Shown here: piece by piece, positions 40,642-48,949 of the stretch
Layout of the letters: each line of letters begins with the position of its first letter
Numbering within the stretch: position 1 is the stretch's first letter
From: Candidatus Aminicenantota bacterium
GTDB lineage: Bacteria > Acidobacteriota > Aminicenantia > S016-38
Assembly: GCA_027068075.1 (NCBI GenBank)
Contig: JAMOUJ010000006.1
Location: forward strand, 154,706-218,705
Length of the DNA stretch: 64,000 bases
Direction: 5' to 3'
The notes under the pieces: generated by a model
The model's database searches: none
Seen by the model: the letters and a program-made list of their open reading frames with translations, nothing else
Told to the model about the DNA's origin: nothing
Program-made: the position numbers and the translations under genes

Positions 40642-41955
40642 CTATCCTTCCCCTTTCGCCTGATCCTTTTTAACGATTCCGTACTGAAGAAGTTTTCGGT
40701 AGAGGTTGCTTCTGGGGGTGTTGAGGACTTCGGCGGTTTTCTTTATGTTCCAGTTGTTTTCCTTCAATTTCTGAAGGAGAAAGAGTTTTTCCGCCCTTTC
40801 CTTGAAGTCTTTGAGGGTTCTGGCGGCGAAGACCGCCGATTTTTCCTCGTCCACTTCAACTATTATGTAGTTGGGGAGGTGTTTTACATCTATCTCCGGT
40901 TCTTCCACCATGGTCATGAGGCGGGCCACCAGGTTCTTGAGTTCCCGGACATTTCCGGGCCATGAGTAGGCCTTGAGAAATTCCATGGCCCTGGGGGAAA
41001 TCTTCTTGGGAGGATAGTTGTTTTCCTTGGAGAACCTTTCCATGAAGTATTCCACCAGAAGGGGAATGTCGCTTTTTCTCTTGCGGAGGGGAGGGACCTT
41101 TATCACCACCACCCCTATGCGGTAGTAGAGGTCCTGCCTGAAGAGTTTGTCCTTCACCAGTTCCTCCAGGTTCTTGTTGGTGGCGGCTATTATCCTCACA
41201 TCCACATATATGGGTTTGGTGCTTCCCACCCTGGTAATTTCCCCGGATTCTATGGCCCTCAGGAGTTTGGCCTGGGTCTTTAAACTCATCTCCCCAATTT
41301 CGTCCAGGAATAGTATGCCACCGCTGGCGGCTTCAAATTTTCCGATTTTCCTGTCCACGGCTCCGGTGAAGGCCCCCTTTTCGTGTCCGAAGAGTTCGCT
41401 CTCTATGAGTTCCTCCGGGATGGCGGCGCAGTTGAGGGTGAGGAAGGGACCCTTTCTTCTTTCGGAAAGAAGGTGGATGGCCCTGGCTACCAGTTCCTTT
41501 CCGCTGCCGCTTTCCCCCTGGATGAGAACGGTGGTATCCGTCCTTGACACCTGCCGTATTTGCTTCCACAGCCTCTGCATGGGTTCCGATTCCCCCACCA
41601 GGTAAATTCCCCCCAGGGCCTTTTCCCGGGGAGCGAACCGGCCCAGGGCTTTTTTCACGGACATGACCAGTTCGTCCCTGTGGAAAGGGTATATGATCAC
41701 ATCAAAGGCCCCCTGACCCGCCAGTTCAATGGAGTGGGAGATGTTCTTGTTCTCGGTGATAACTATCACAGAAACCCCTTCGTCCTCTACTTCCTTCAGG
41801 ATCTGGGGCACATCTTCCCCATCGTCCAGTATTATCACCTCGGGATTTTCTCTAAGAACCCTGTGGAGTAAGTCTTCCCGGGAGATCCTCTCCAGGGGAT
41901 AATCTTCCAGGGCCTCGTAAACTTCCGATTTTTCGCTGTCCACGAAGATTCGCAT
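40642..41955 (-). CDS. Sigma-54-dependent transcriptional activator (NtrC type)
   Basis: 437 residues in NtrC order. The N-terminal 105 residues look like a receiver (VIILDDGEDV with Asp44/Asp45; late Lys region less clear) but the acidic triad near the N-terminus is missing (MRIFVDSEKS), so phosphorylation is doubtful. AAA+ domain: GESGSGKE (147-154), sigma-54 loop GAFTGA (194-199), Walker B ILFLDEIGE (about 214-222), arginine finger region FRQDLYYRIGV. C-terminal Fis-type helix-turn-helix: NIKKTAEVLNTPRSNLYRKL. TATAAT ends 6 nt before its ATG, overlapping the divergent promoter of the next gene. Confidence 0.92.
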   Translation of the reverse strand: MRIFVDSEKSEVYEALEDYPLERISREDLLHRVLRENPEVIILDDGEDVPQILKEVEDEGVSVIVITENKNISHSIELAGQGAFDVIIYPFHRDELVMSVKKALGRFAPREKALGGIYLVGESEPMQRLWKQIRQVSRTDTTVLIQGESGSGKELVARAIHLLSERRKGPFLTLNCAAIPEELIESELFGHEKGAFTGAVDRKIGKFEAASGGILFLDEIGEMSLKTQAKLLRAIESGEITRVGSTKPIYVDVRIIAATNKNLEELVKDKLFRQDLYYRIGVVVIKVPPLRKRKSDIPLLVEYFMERFSKENNYPPKKISPRAMEFLKAYSWPGNVRELKNLVARLMTMVEEPEIDVKHLPNYIIVEVDEEKSAVFAARTLKDFKERAEKLFLLQKLKENNWNIKKTAEVLNTPRSNLYRKLLQYGIVKKDQAKGEG

Positions 41956-41961
41956 ACTTCT

Positions 41962-41974
41962 ATTATAGTATAAT
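41962..41974. promoter_or_regulatory. Overlapping divergent -10 elements
   Basis: ATTATA at 41962-41967 is TATAAT on the minus strand, 6 nt before the activator ATG (41955). TATAAT at 41969-41974 is on the plus strand, 9 nt before ATG 41984. Polymerase can occupy only one at a time. Neither gene has an SD. Confidence 0.55.
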
Positions 41975-41983
41975 TTTCACGCC

Positions 41984-42751
41984 ATGTTCAGGAGGCTTAC
42001 GGAAAAGGAGGCGGCCCTCCTGAGGTCCAGGGGAATTCTCATCGGCACCAGCGGGTTTTCCTACAAGCACTGGAAGGGACGGTTTTATCCCCCGGCCCTT
42101 CCCAGAAGCCAGTGGCTGGAGCACTACATGCTTTTCTTTCCCACGGTGGAGTTGAATGTGAGTTTCTACAGGTTGCCGTCGGTGGAGGCCTTCCTGAGTT
42201 GGAAGAAAAGGGCCAGGTCGTATTTCACCTATGTGATGAAATTGTCCAGAATAATCACCCACCGCCGGAGATTGAGGGTGGAGCAGGAAGAACTTGAGAG
42301 ACACCTTAATAGATACCGGCTACTGGGGGATAAATTGGAAGCCGTCCTGGTTCAACTTCCGGGCAGTTTGAAAAGGGACCTCCCTTTGCTTCTGGGTTTT
42401 CTGGAACTTCTTCCCCGGGACCTTAGATTCGTCTTTGAATTCAGAAGTCCGGACTGGTGGGACGAAGATGTGTTTGAAATTCTGAGGAGAACCGGGTCCG
42501 GAATAGTGATCACCGATTGGGAGGGGATGCCCGAGGACTACCCTCCGGAGTTTACCGTTTACTACATAAGAAGGCACGGCCCTACCAGCCGTTACACTTC
42601 CCGCTACAGCGAAGAATACCTTGACCACCTGGCCCGGAGGCTTCTTGCCCTGGGAGGAAGAAAATACGCCTTTTTCAACAACGACTACATGGGCTTTGCC
42701 GTGGAGAACGCCCACTACCTTCAGCGAAGGGTTCTGGAGGCTATTTCGTGA
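41984..42751 (+). CDS. DUF72 family protein
   Basis: 255 residues of the DUF72 TIM-barrel family: ILIGTSGFSYKHWKGRFYP, then VELNVSFYRLPS and FVFEFRSPDWWDEDVFEILRRTG, YAFFNNDYMGFAVENAHYL near the end. Biochemical role unknown for the family. Likely leaderless. Confidence 0.9.
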   Translation: MFRRLTEKEAALLRSRGILIGTSGFSYKHWKGRFYPPALPRSQWLEHYMLFFPTVELNVSFYRLPSVEAFLSWKKRARSYFTYVMKLSRIITHRRRLRVEQEELERHLNRYRLLGDKLEAVLVQLPGSLKRDLPLLLGFLELLPRDLRFVFEFRSPDWWDEDVFEILRRTGSGIVITDWEGMPEDYPPEFTVYYIRRHGPTSRYTSRYSEEYLDHLARRLLALGGRKYAFFNNDYMGFAVENAHYLQRRVLEAIS

Positions 42752-42768
42752 TATAATTCTTATGATAA

Positions 42769-43953
42769 ATGGCATATCCCCTTTTTATTAACGACATAGT
42801 AAAACTTGGAGCCCACCCCTCCGATTCCATCCACCGCTCAAGGGTTGTGCTTACGGACCCTTCCCCGGATAGGCTTAAGTTCATAGTCCACTTCGCCAGC
42901 AGCCTGGGCCTTCTGGCTTCCTTCGGGAAGGGGTGGAGGAAGGGGGAGAAGTTTGAGGCCTTTCTGAGGGACGACCCTGCCCTCTGGTGGAAGCGCTTTT
43001 TTCAATCCTTCGTGGAGGACGACGGTTGGGATGAACTGCCCATGGTGGTTAAACTCAAGACCATGGGGGAGAGACCCTGTCCTTCCCGGGTGAGGAAATT
43101 CCTTCTGGAAAGTTTGAAGGAGGGGGAGACCCCCGGGGAATTTTCCTCCAGACTCAGGGAGGAGAATCCAGAGTTTTACAGGAAGGGGGGAACCTGGACC
43201 ATAAGGAGGGAGAGGAGAACCCCGGAGTGGGAAGAACTGGAGGAAAGGGTGATAAACCTTTTCCTTAAGGAATTGAAGTGGCTTTCCATTTTGAAGGATG
43301 GGGAGGTGGTGGAATTTACCGAGGGAGGGAAGAGTATCTTAGAGGGAAAGGTCCCGAAACTCACCCAGGAGAAACCTTTGGTTAAGCCCGATTTTGAAGT
43401 TCTGGCTCCCTTCAACACCTATCCCGGAGAACTCTTCTTTCTTGAAAATATAGGTGAACCCGTTTCCTCTGAAGGGGTTTACATATACAGGATAACCCGG
43501 GAAAGCATATTGAAGGCCCTTGAGGGAGGTTTAAAGGCCAGGGAGGTTCTGGATCGGATGGAGACCTGGGGACCGGTGCCCGACAACATAAGGGAAAACA
43601 TCCTCCGGTGGGGAGCCCGGTTTTCTAAGATCAGGCTGAGGTTTGGGGTTATCCTGGAGGTGGAGGATTCGCCCCTGCTTCAGGAATTGATGCACATTAA
43701 AAAACTCCGGCAGGTCATGACCCCTATAAATTCCCGTTACGCCTTCCTCAATGTGGAAAAGGTAGAGGAAGTTCGGGAAATTCTCCGCTCCGGAGACTAC
43801 TATGCGGAGATTCCCCCGGGCTGGGAAGGCAAGAAGATCCTCTTTCTCACCGAAGAGGAAGCCGGAACCCTGAAGAGGGTTTTGAGGGAAAGCATTGAAG
43901 GGTTGAAGTTCCCCTTCAATTTAATAATAGAGGAGGTGCTTGAAAAACTATGA
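42769..43953 (+). CDS. Helicase-associated (Helicase_C_3-like) domain protein
   Basis: 394 residues. The central part, LVKPDFEVLAPFNTYPGEL followed by GVYIYRITRESILKALEGG and GPVPDNI, resembles the XPB/Ssl2-like helicase-associated domain found in stand-alone bacterial proteins. There is no Walker A, so it is not itself a helicase. The N-terminal 190 residues may be winged-helix repeats. TATAAT at 42752-42757 stands 11 nt before the ATG. Its stop overlaps the rhomboid start. Function unknown. Confidence 0.7.
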   Translation: MAYPLFINDIVKLGAHPSDSIHRSRVVLTDPSPDRLKFIVHFASSLGLLASFGKGWRKGEKFEAFLRDDPALWWKRFFQSFVEDDGWDELPMVVKLKTMGERPCPSRVRKFLLESLKEGETPGEFSSRLREENPEFYRKGGTWTIRRERRTPEWEELEERVINLFLKELKWLSILKDGEVVEFTEGGKSILEGKVPKLTQEKPLVKPDFEVLAPFNTYPGELFFLENIGEPVSSEGVYIYRITRESILKALEGGLKAREVLDRMETWGPVPDNIRENILRWGARFSKIRLRFGVILEVEDSPLLQELMHIKKLRQVMTPINSRYAFLNVEKVEEVREILRSGDYYAEIPPGWEGKKILFLTEEEAGTLKRVLRESIEGLKFPFNLIIEEVLEKL

Positions 43954-44651
43954 TTCCCCTTAAGGACGACATACCCTCCGAAACCTTTCCCCTGGTAAAT
44001 TATTTGCTTATCTTTGTAAACTCCGTGGTCTTCCTCTACGAAGTTTCCCTGCCCCCTGCCGTCCTTCAGCATCTTCTATACACCTACGGCTTCGTGCCCA
44101 TAAAATTTTCCGCCATTCTTTCCTGTCCCCATTGTTCGCTCCTTTCGGGCATCCTACCCATCTTCACCGCCATGTTTCTTCACGGAGGATGGTTCCATTT
44201 CCTGGGAAACATGCTCTTCCTCTACATCTTCGGTGACAATGTGGAAGATGCCATGGGGCACCTGAGATATCTGATTTTCTACCTCCTTTCAGGGTTTGCG
44301 GCGGCCATGTTTCAATACCTGATAAACCCGCATTTTTCCGGTCCCATGATCGGAGCCTCCGGTGCCATAGCCGGCGTTCTGGGAGCCTATTTCGTTTTGT
44401 ATCCCGGAGCCAGGGTTTTAACCCTCCTGTTCTTTTTCATCTTTGTGGATGTGGTTTACATTCCCGCCTTCTTCTTCCTGTTCCTCTGGTTTCTTTTCCA
44501 GGTCCTTAACGGCAGTGCGGCCCTGGCCATGGCTGGAGCCGGAGGAGTGGCCTGGTGGGCTCACATAGGAGGATTCGTGGCCGGAGTAAGCCTGGTATGG
44601 GTTTTCAGAAAAAGGGAAACCCATGGATATAAAACCTTCAGACCTTGGTAG
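43950..44651 (+). CDS. Rhomboid-family intramembrane serine protease
   Basis: 233 residues, six or seven transmembrane helices. HGGWFHFLGNMLFLYIFGDNVED holds the oxyanion His/Asn, the nucleophile is Ser137 in GASGAIAG, and His204 in AHIGGFVAG is the base. Two extra Cys-x2-Cys residues (SCPHCS) lie in the first long loop. It cleaves transmembrane substrates; none can be named. ATGA overlap with the preceding gene. Confidence 0.92.
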   Translation: MIPLKDDIPSETFPLVNYLLIFVNSVVFLYEVSLPPAVLQHLLYTYGFVPIKFSAILSCPHCSLLSGILPIFTAMFLHGGWFHFLGNMLFLYIFGDNVEDAMGHLRYLIFYLLSGFAAAMFQYLINPHFSGPMIGASGAIAGVLGAYFVLYPGARVLTLLFFFIFVDVVYIPAFFFLFLWFLFQVLNGSAALAMAGAGGVAWWAHIGGFVAGVSLVWVFRKRETHGYKTFRPW

Positions 44652-44661
44652 GAGGTGAAGC

Positions 44662-45492
44662 ATGAATTACTTTGATATTTTCTGGATTTTCCTCTTCTTC
44701 CTCGCCTTTCTTCCCTATTTAAAACTCCGGATGATGGAAGGGGCGAGGCTCAGGTTGATAAGAACCATGGAGAAGAAGAGGGGATCCAGGGTGATAATAC
44801 TCATCCATCGTCAGGAATCCATGAATTTTCTGGGCATTCCCTTGGTGAGGTTTATAGACATAAACGATTCCGAGCAGGTGCTGAGGGCTATAAGGATGAC
44901 CCCCGACGAGATGCCCATTGACATGATCCTTCACACCCCCGGTGGACTGGTGCTGGCGGCGGAGCAAATAGCCCGGGCCCTGAAGGGGCACAAGGGAAAG
45001 GTCACCGTGTTCGTTCCCCATTACGCCATGAGCGGAGGAACCCTCATCGCCCTTTCCGCCGACGAGATAGTGATGGACGAAAACGCCGTCCTGGGCCCCC
45101 TGGACCCTCAGATAGGCGGATATCCCGCCGTGAGCATAATAAAGGCCGTCCAGCAGAAGGAGCCCAAGGATCTGGAGGACAAAACACTTATCCTGAAGGA
45201 CATATCGGAAAAGGCCATGGTGCAGATGAGCAATTTTGTGGAGAGTTTGCTCCGGGATAGACTGGGGGAAAGGGCCGGAGAGGTGGCGAGAAAACTCACC
45301 GGAGGAACCTGGACCCACGATTACCCCATCACCGTGGAGGAACTTAAGGGCATGGGGTTTGAGGTTTCCACCGAGATGCCCGAGATCGTATACAACCTGA
45401 TGGAACTCTTCCCCCAGCCCATGCAGAACAGACCATCGGTCCAATTTATCCCCTTGCCCTACGAAGGGGCGCCCAAAAAACTGGAAAAATAG
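44662..45492 (+). CDS. Membrane-bound serine protease, ClpP class (SDH_sah family)
   Basis: 276 residues with one N-terminal membrane helix (about 5-22) and a ClpP/SppA-like crotonase fold: MILHTPGGLVLAAEQIARAL, nucleophile Ser124 in HYAMSGGTLIALSADEIVM, and LGPLDPQIGGYP. The family lacks a clear described substrate. It follows the rhomboid by 10 nt, so the two membrane proteases are co-transcribed and may act in sequence, as rhomboid and SppA-like enzymes do in some regulated proteolysis; that link is inference. Confidence 0.88.
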   Translation: MNYFDIFWIFLFFLAFLPYLKLRMMEGARLRLIRTMEKKRGSRVIILIHRQESMNFLGIPLVRFIDINDSEQVLRAIRMTPDEMPIDMILHTPGGLVLAAEQIARALKGHKGKVTVFVPHYAMSGGTLIALSADEIVMDENAVLGPLDPQIGGYPAVSIIKAVQQKEPKDLEDKTLILKDISEKAMVQMSNFVESLLRDRLGERAGEVARKLTGGTWTHDYPITVEELKGMGFEVSTEMPEIVYNLMELFPQPMQNRPSVQFIPLPYEGAPKKLEK

Positions 45493-45516
45493 GTAAAAGG
45501 TTCTAAACTATTAAGT

Positions 45517-45587
45517 AAGCCCGGCCCCTTAGGCCACGGAAAGTGGCGGCGCCTGAGGCTATCGGGTGAAGGTGGCCGGGCTTTTTT
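45517..45587 (+). terminator. Structured 71-nt terminator-like RNA
   Basis: A closing stem AAGCCCGGCC (45517-45526) / GGCCGGGCTT (45574-45583) runs into six or more U. Inside it is a second stem CCTTAG/CTGAGG and within that GCCAC-GGAAA-GTGGC, with a GGCGC bulge, leaving a single-stranded CTATCGGGTGAA. It ends the rhomboid/protease operon, but it is more elaborate than a simple terminator. I could not match it to a known riboswitch class. Confidence 0.6.
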
Positions 45588-45684
45588 ACTGTCCTCAAAA
45601 AGGGACACCTTCCATTGACTTCCCCCGTATAAGGCCCCCTTTTCTGGCACGGTTTTTGCAATATAAGGGTTGAAGGAGGTAGCC

Positions 45685-47727
45685 ATGAGGAGAACAATTG
45701 GAACGATATTGGGACTTTTCCTCCTGGTAGGAACGGTCCTGGCCTACGGCGAAGGGCTAAAATACTTCGCCAGGTTGAATTATCTGAGTGGGCAGGTCCT
45801 CATAGAGAGGGCCGGAGGGGAAGGCTACGAAGATGCCGCCCTGAACATGCCCATAGAGGAGGGCGACAGGGTAATCACCGCCGACGGCAGGGCGGAGATA
45901 TATGTGGGGTTTTCCACATACCTCCGCCTGGACAGAAACACCAAGATGGACCTTCTGGTTCTCCCATCCCAGGGAGGAAGGACCACCCTGGTGGCCCGGC
46001 TGATTTACGGGCGAGTTTACCTGGTTTCCTTCAGGGAAAGGTTGAAGACCACCATAGAGGTTAGCGATGCGGAATTTCGTCCGCTGGAAAAAGGTTCCTA
46101 CATCATCGTGAGGGACCAGGGCTACATGGAATTTCAGGTTCTCAGGGGCTACGCTGAACTGAGGGCCGGAAGGGAGAGTTTGGACATCGCAGAGAACGAG
46201 AGGGTTTACATCCGGGGATACGAGATATTCGGTCCCGAAAGGATAAGGGGTTTCTCCGACGATTTTTACCGCTGGAACATGGACAGGGACCGCCGGATTT
46301 CGGAGGGATACTCCTATTCAAGGTATCTACCCCCGGAACTTTCCGACTACGGATGGGAACTTTCCCGCTACGGACGCTGGAGATACCTCCCCCCCTACGG
46401 CTGGGTGTGGGTTCCCTCCAGTTATCCCTGCCCCGACTGGAGGCCTTACTACTACGGTCGGTGGGTGTGGGTGCCCGGAGGCTGGTTCTGGGTTGGATAC
46501 GAGCCCTGGGGCTGGGTGGTTTACCACTACGGAAGATGGGGCTGGAGGGCCGGAATAGGGTGGTATTGGATCCCCAGGCCCCACTGGTCCTACGCATGGG
46601 TGGATTGGTTCTGGTTTGACGATTACATTGGATGGGTGCCCATAGACATCTACGGCAGGCCCATAGTGATAATAAACAATGTCATATACACCTCCTACGA
46701 TTACATCCCCATCCACTCCTATTCGGTGGTGGTGGTCCGCAAGGACATGATGGTGGCGCCCAACATCAGAAGGGTAGCCCTGAGAAAGGACCAGTTGAGG
46801 TCCTTCGGGGTGTCAAGGGTCAGGGTGGGAGGTCCCCATCCTCCCCTTCGCCCTGTCTTTGCGGTGAAGAAGACCTCACTGGGTCCCCGGAGGGTCCTGG
46901 CCGGGGTAAGACCCGCCGCCGTCACAAAGGGGGCCTTTTCCCGCAGACCAGGGAGGTCCTCCTCCGCCTTCACCTCCCGCCGCTCGGCGGCCCAGAGGGG
47001 AAGGTTCTCCTCCTCAGGCACCTACCGCCGGGGGAGGAGCGGCAACACCTGGGGCACCCGCCGGAGCGTTTCCCGGGGAGCCCTTAAAAAGGGAAATTCC
47101 AGTGGCAGTCGGGTGAGGTCCTGGGGAAGTGCTGGCAGTTCCTCCGGAGCCTCTACCAAAAAGCGGTCCGGGGCGGTGAAGAAGAAAAAGGACCGCAATG
47201 CCTACCATCCCTCCACCCGGCCTTATAGCGAAGGCTACAGGAGGGGCTCTTCCGGGGCATATTATTCCTCCAGGGGGGCGAGCAGGGAATATAGACCCTC
47301 GGTGAAGACGAGGAGGTGGAACGAGGGAAGATTCACTTCCCGCAGGCCGGGGGTTAACTCCCGGAGGGTTTATCCCCGTTCCCGCCCTTCCTATTCCACC
47401 AGGGGATATGAGAGAAGGAACACCTCCTTCTGGGGAAGGGCCTGGAGGAGCATTACAGGGGATCACAGGGTAAAGAGAAATTCCGGAGGCACCGGGTCCT
47501 GGGGAGGCAGGTCCTATTCTCCTCCCTCAAGACATTACGGAGGCTCCTACCACAGCGGTTCCCGCAGGTCATGGAGAGCCCCGAGGTCTTCATCCAGTGG
47601 ATGGTCTTCCAGTTCCCGCAGGTCATGGAGGGCCCCCAGGTCTTCCTCCCGGGGGTGGTCCTCTGGTTCCCGCAGGTCCTATTCAAGTTCAAGAAGTTCC
47701 TCAGCATCCGCACGGAAAAGACGGTAA
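45685..47727 (+). CDS. Secreted FecR-domain protein with WVP repeats and Ser/Arg-rich tail
   Basis: 680 residues. Signal peptide MRRTIGTILGLFLLVGTVLA. A FecR-like domain (about 25-175: ARLNYLSGQVLIERAGG, EEGDRVITADGRAEIYVG). Then several repeats rich in Trp/Tyr of the GRWVWVPGG type (about 225-320), as in DUF6600 proteins. The last 300 residues are low-complexity Ser/Arg/Gly with near-identical RRSWRAPRSSS units at the end. Likely an envelope or surface protein. ATG 45685 is preferred over 45670 because AAGGAGG lies between them. Confidence 0.8.
   Translation: MRRTIGTILGLFLLVGTVLAYGEGLKYFARLNYLSGQVLIERAGGEGYEDAALNMPIEEGDRVITADGRAEIYVGFSTYLRLDRNTKMDLLVLPSQGGRTTLVARLIYGRVYLVSFRERLKTTIEVSDAEFRPLEKGSYIIVRDQGYMEFQVLRGYAELRAGRESLDIAENERVYIRGYEIFGPERIRGFSDDFYRWNMDRDRRISEGYSYSRYLPPELSDYGWELSRYGRWRYLPPYGWVWVPSSYPCPDWRPYYYGRWVWVPGGWFWVGYEPWGWVVYHYGRWGWRAGIGWYWIPRPHWSYAWVDWFWFDDYIGWVPIDIYGRPIVIINNVIYTSYDYIPIHSYSVVVVRKDMMVAPNIRRVALRKDQLRSFGVSRVRVGGPHPPLRPVFAVKKTSLGPRRVLAGVRPAAVTKGAFSRRPGRSSSAFTSRRSAAQRGRFSSSGTYRRGRSGNTWGTRRSVSRGALKKGNSSGSRVRSWGSAGSSSGASTKKRSGAVKKKKDRNAYHPSTRPYSEGYRRGSSGAYYSSRGASREYRPSVKTRRWNEGRFTSRRPGVNSRRVYPRSRPSYSTRGYERRNTSFWGRAWRSITGDHRVKRNSGGTGSWGGRSYSPPSRHYGGSYHSGSRRSWRAPRSSSSGWSSSSRRSWRAPRSSSRGWSSGSRRSYSSSRSSSASARKRR
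47560..47700 (+). repeat. Tandem 60-bp-class coding repeats in the Ser/Arg tail
   Basis: The run TTCCCGCAGGTCATGGAGAG with downstream CCCCGAGGTCTTC recurs two to three times with small changes, encoding SRRSWRAPRSSS units. The phase stays in frame. Such repeats vary readily in number by slippage. Confidence 0.6.
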
Positions 47728-47734
47728 TAGAGAC

Positions 47735-47760
47735 GCCCGGTCTCCCTCGGGAGGCCGGGC
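47735..47760 (+). terminator. Strong hairpin after the FecR-domain gene
   Basis: GCCCGGTCTCCC (47735-47746) pairs with GGGAGGCCGGGC (47749-47760) with one U-G pair. It begins 7 nt after the stop codon. Only short U stretches follow, so termination efficiency is uncertain. Confidence 0.55.
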
Positions 47761-47797
47761 TTACTTCGTAGGTCCCTTGATTTCTCGCGAAAAGTAT

Positions 47798-47827
47798 TTG
47801 AAAAATCGGCGGTTTTTGTTATATAAT
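47798..47827 (+). promoter_or_regulatory. Promoter of the small roadblock-like gene
   Basis: TTGAAA (47798-47803) and TATAAT (47822-47827) with an 18-bp spacer. A second TATAAT is at 47874-47879. The leader is about 80 nt and ends in the SD GAGGAGGT at 47901-47908, unlike the many leaderless genes nearby. Confidence 0.55.
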
Positions 47828-47913
47828 TAGAACTCTTTGAAAAGAGGGGTGGTTATAAACTTGAAAGGGAGGTTATAATAATCTGGAAAATAAAACTTAA
47901 GAGGAGGTTAGAT

Positions 47914-48258
47914 ATGCCATTACCTTACGAAGGCATTCTCGAAAGTTTCAAGGAGATTCCGGGTTACAAGGCTGCGGCCATCTTCAATGCTAACGGAGAG
48001 GAACTCGGATTTCACGCCCTTAAGGACAGGGAGAAACTGGAGAAGTATTTTCTTCAGATGACCAGCCTCTTTGTCGCAGGAGATAAAGCGGCGGAGAAAA
48101 CCGGAGCCGGAGGCATGGACTTTATCCAGACCGACTCCGAACTGGGCAAGTTCCTCGCCAGAAGGGGAGAGAAGTTCATCGCCATGCTCATGCTGGAAGA
48201 GGACGGCAACATAGCCCTTGCCAAGCAGGCCCTGGAAGAAGCAGCCGCGAAACTTTAA
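47914..48258 (+). CDS. Small roadblock-like protein
   Basis: 114 residues. The opening, ESFKEIPGYKAAAIFNANGEEL, parallels the last domain of the response regulator encoded at 49953 (ETIQEIPGYLAMAIFTDKAKLL), and the overall length fits a single roadblock/LC7-like alpha-beta domain. No signal peptide. It is the only gene of its group with its own strong promoter, long leader and SD, suggesting high expression. Function unknown; binding to MglA-like GTPases or to its cluster partners is a guess. Confidence 0.65.
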   Translation: MPLPYEGILESFKEIPGYKAAAIFNANGEELGFHALKDREKLEKYFLQMTSLFVAGDKAAEKTGAGGMDFIQTDSELGKFLARRGEKFIAMLMLEEDGNIALAKQALEEAAAKL

Positions 48259-48268
48259 TATTTTTTAA

Positions 48269-48292
48269 GGGAGGGGGAATCGCCCCCCTCCC
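48269..48292 (+). terminator. Hairpin after the roadblock-like gene
   Basis: GGGAGGGGG (48269-48277) pairs with CCCCCCTCCC (48283-48292) around a 5-nt loop. A T-run lies before it and A-rich sequence after it, so it could also act on the other strand. Confidence 0.55.
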
Positions 48293-48336
48293 GCTAAAAA
48301 CTTATTAAAATTTTGTAAAAATTTAAGAGCGTAGTC

Positions 48337-48365
48337 TTGAAAGGCAAGCAATAATGTGTTATAAG
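48337..48365 (+). promoter_or_regulatory. Promoter of the DUF4388-like/kinase/regulator genes
   Basis: TTGAAA (48337-48342), 17 bp, TATAAG (48360-48365), ending 7 nt before ATG 48373. No SD, so leaderless. Confidence 0.55.
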
Positions 48366-48372
48366 TGAGACT

Positions 48373-48948
48373 ATGGGTATTAAGGTAAAGTTTGACGATA
48401 TTTTAACCTTCCTCTCCTTGAAAAACCCCGACGAAGTTCTTAAGGTCATATTCAAGGGGAAGAAGGGTCAAGGGGAACTGGTTTACAGGGACGGGAATAT
48501 AAGCAAGGTGTTCTACGGAGACCTGAAAGGGGACGAAGCCCTGGAGCAACTTCTGGAGGAGGACGGGATTGAAGTTATGGAAATGGGGTCCATATTTTCC
48601 TACGAGGGGATGTCCCTCCTGGCCTCCCTGATTCAACAGCAACTGGGAAATCTGGATGGATTTCTTGGGATGGCGATGGTGGACGAGCAGTGCGAGCCCT
48701 ACAACATTCCCGGGGCAGAATTTCCAGAGATTTCCCTTCCCCCGGACCTGTGTCGGGAGATGGTGGATGAGATAATAAGGAAAGCAAAAAGCCTCATGCC
48801 TGCCCTTAGCGAAAGGGAGTGGGAAGGACAGGTGGTTATTGGAGCGAGATTGAAGCCAGAACTGGTGGCCTTCGTGGGGTTAAGCAATCCGGAGCACGCC
48901 GTAAGGGTAAAAAACTTCCTGGGAGAACTCCAGAAAATTACGGCATAA
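48373..48948 (+). CDS. DUF4388-like (PATAN) protein of a signalling cluster
   Basis: 191 residues. The first half, DDILTFLSLKNPDEVLKVIF then GELVYRDGNISKVFYGDLKGDEAL, has the pattern of DUF4388/PATAN domains (a GxLxxxxGxIxxAxxGxxxGxxA-type core), seen again in the regulator at 49953. The second half is a distinct alpha/beta segment, unrecognised, with helices around DLCREMVDEIIRKAKSL. Cytosolic. The neighbouring kinase starts 1 nt after its stop, so they are co-transcribed. Confidence 0.55.
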   Translation: MGIKVKFDDILTFLSLKNPDEVLKVIFKGKKGQGELVYRDGNISKVFYGDLKGDEALEQLLEEDGIEVMEMGSIFSYEGMSLLASLIQQQLGNLDGFLGMAMVDEQCEPYNIPGAEFPEISLPPDLCREMVDEIIRKAKSLMPALSEREWEGQVVIGARLKPELVAFVGLSNPEHAVRVKNFLGELQKITA

Positions 48949-48949
48949 A

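Noticed and set aside
45517..45587. Known riboswitch (c-di-GMP, SAM, TPP, glutamine, fluoride and others)
   Set aside because: None of the conserved core strings of these classes could be placed on the structure; only stems and a U-run are clear.
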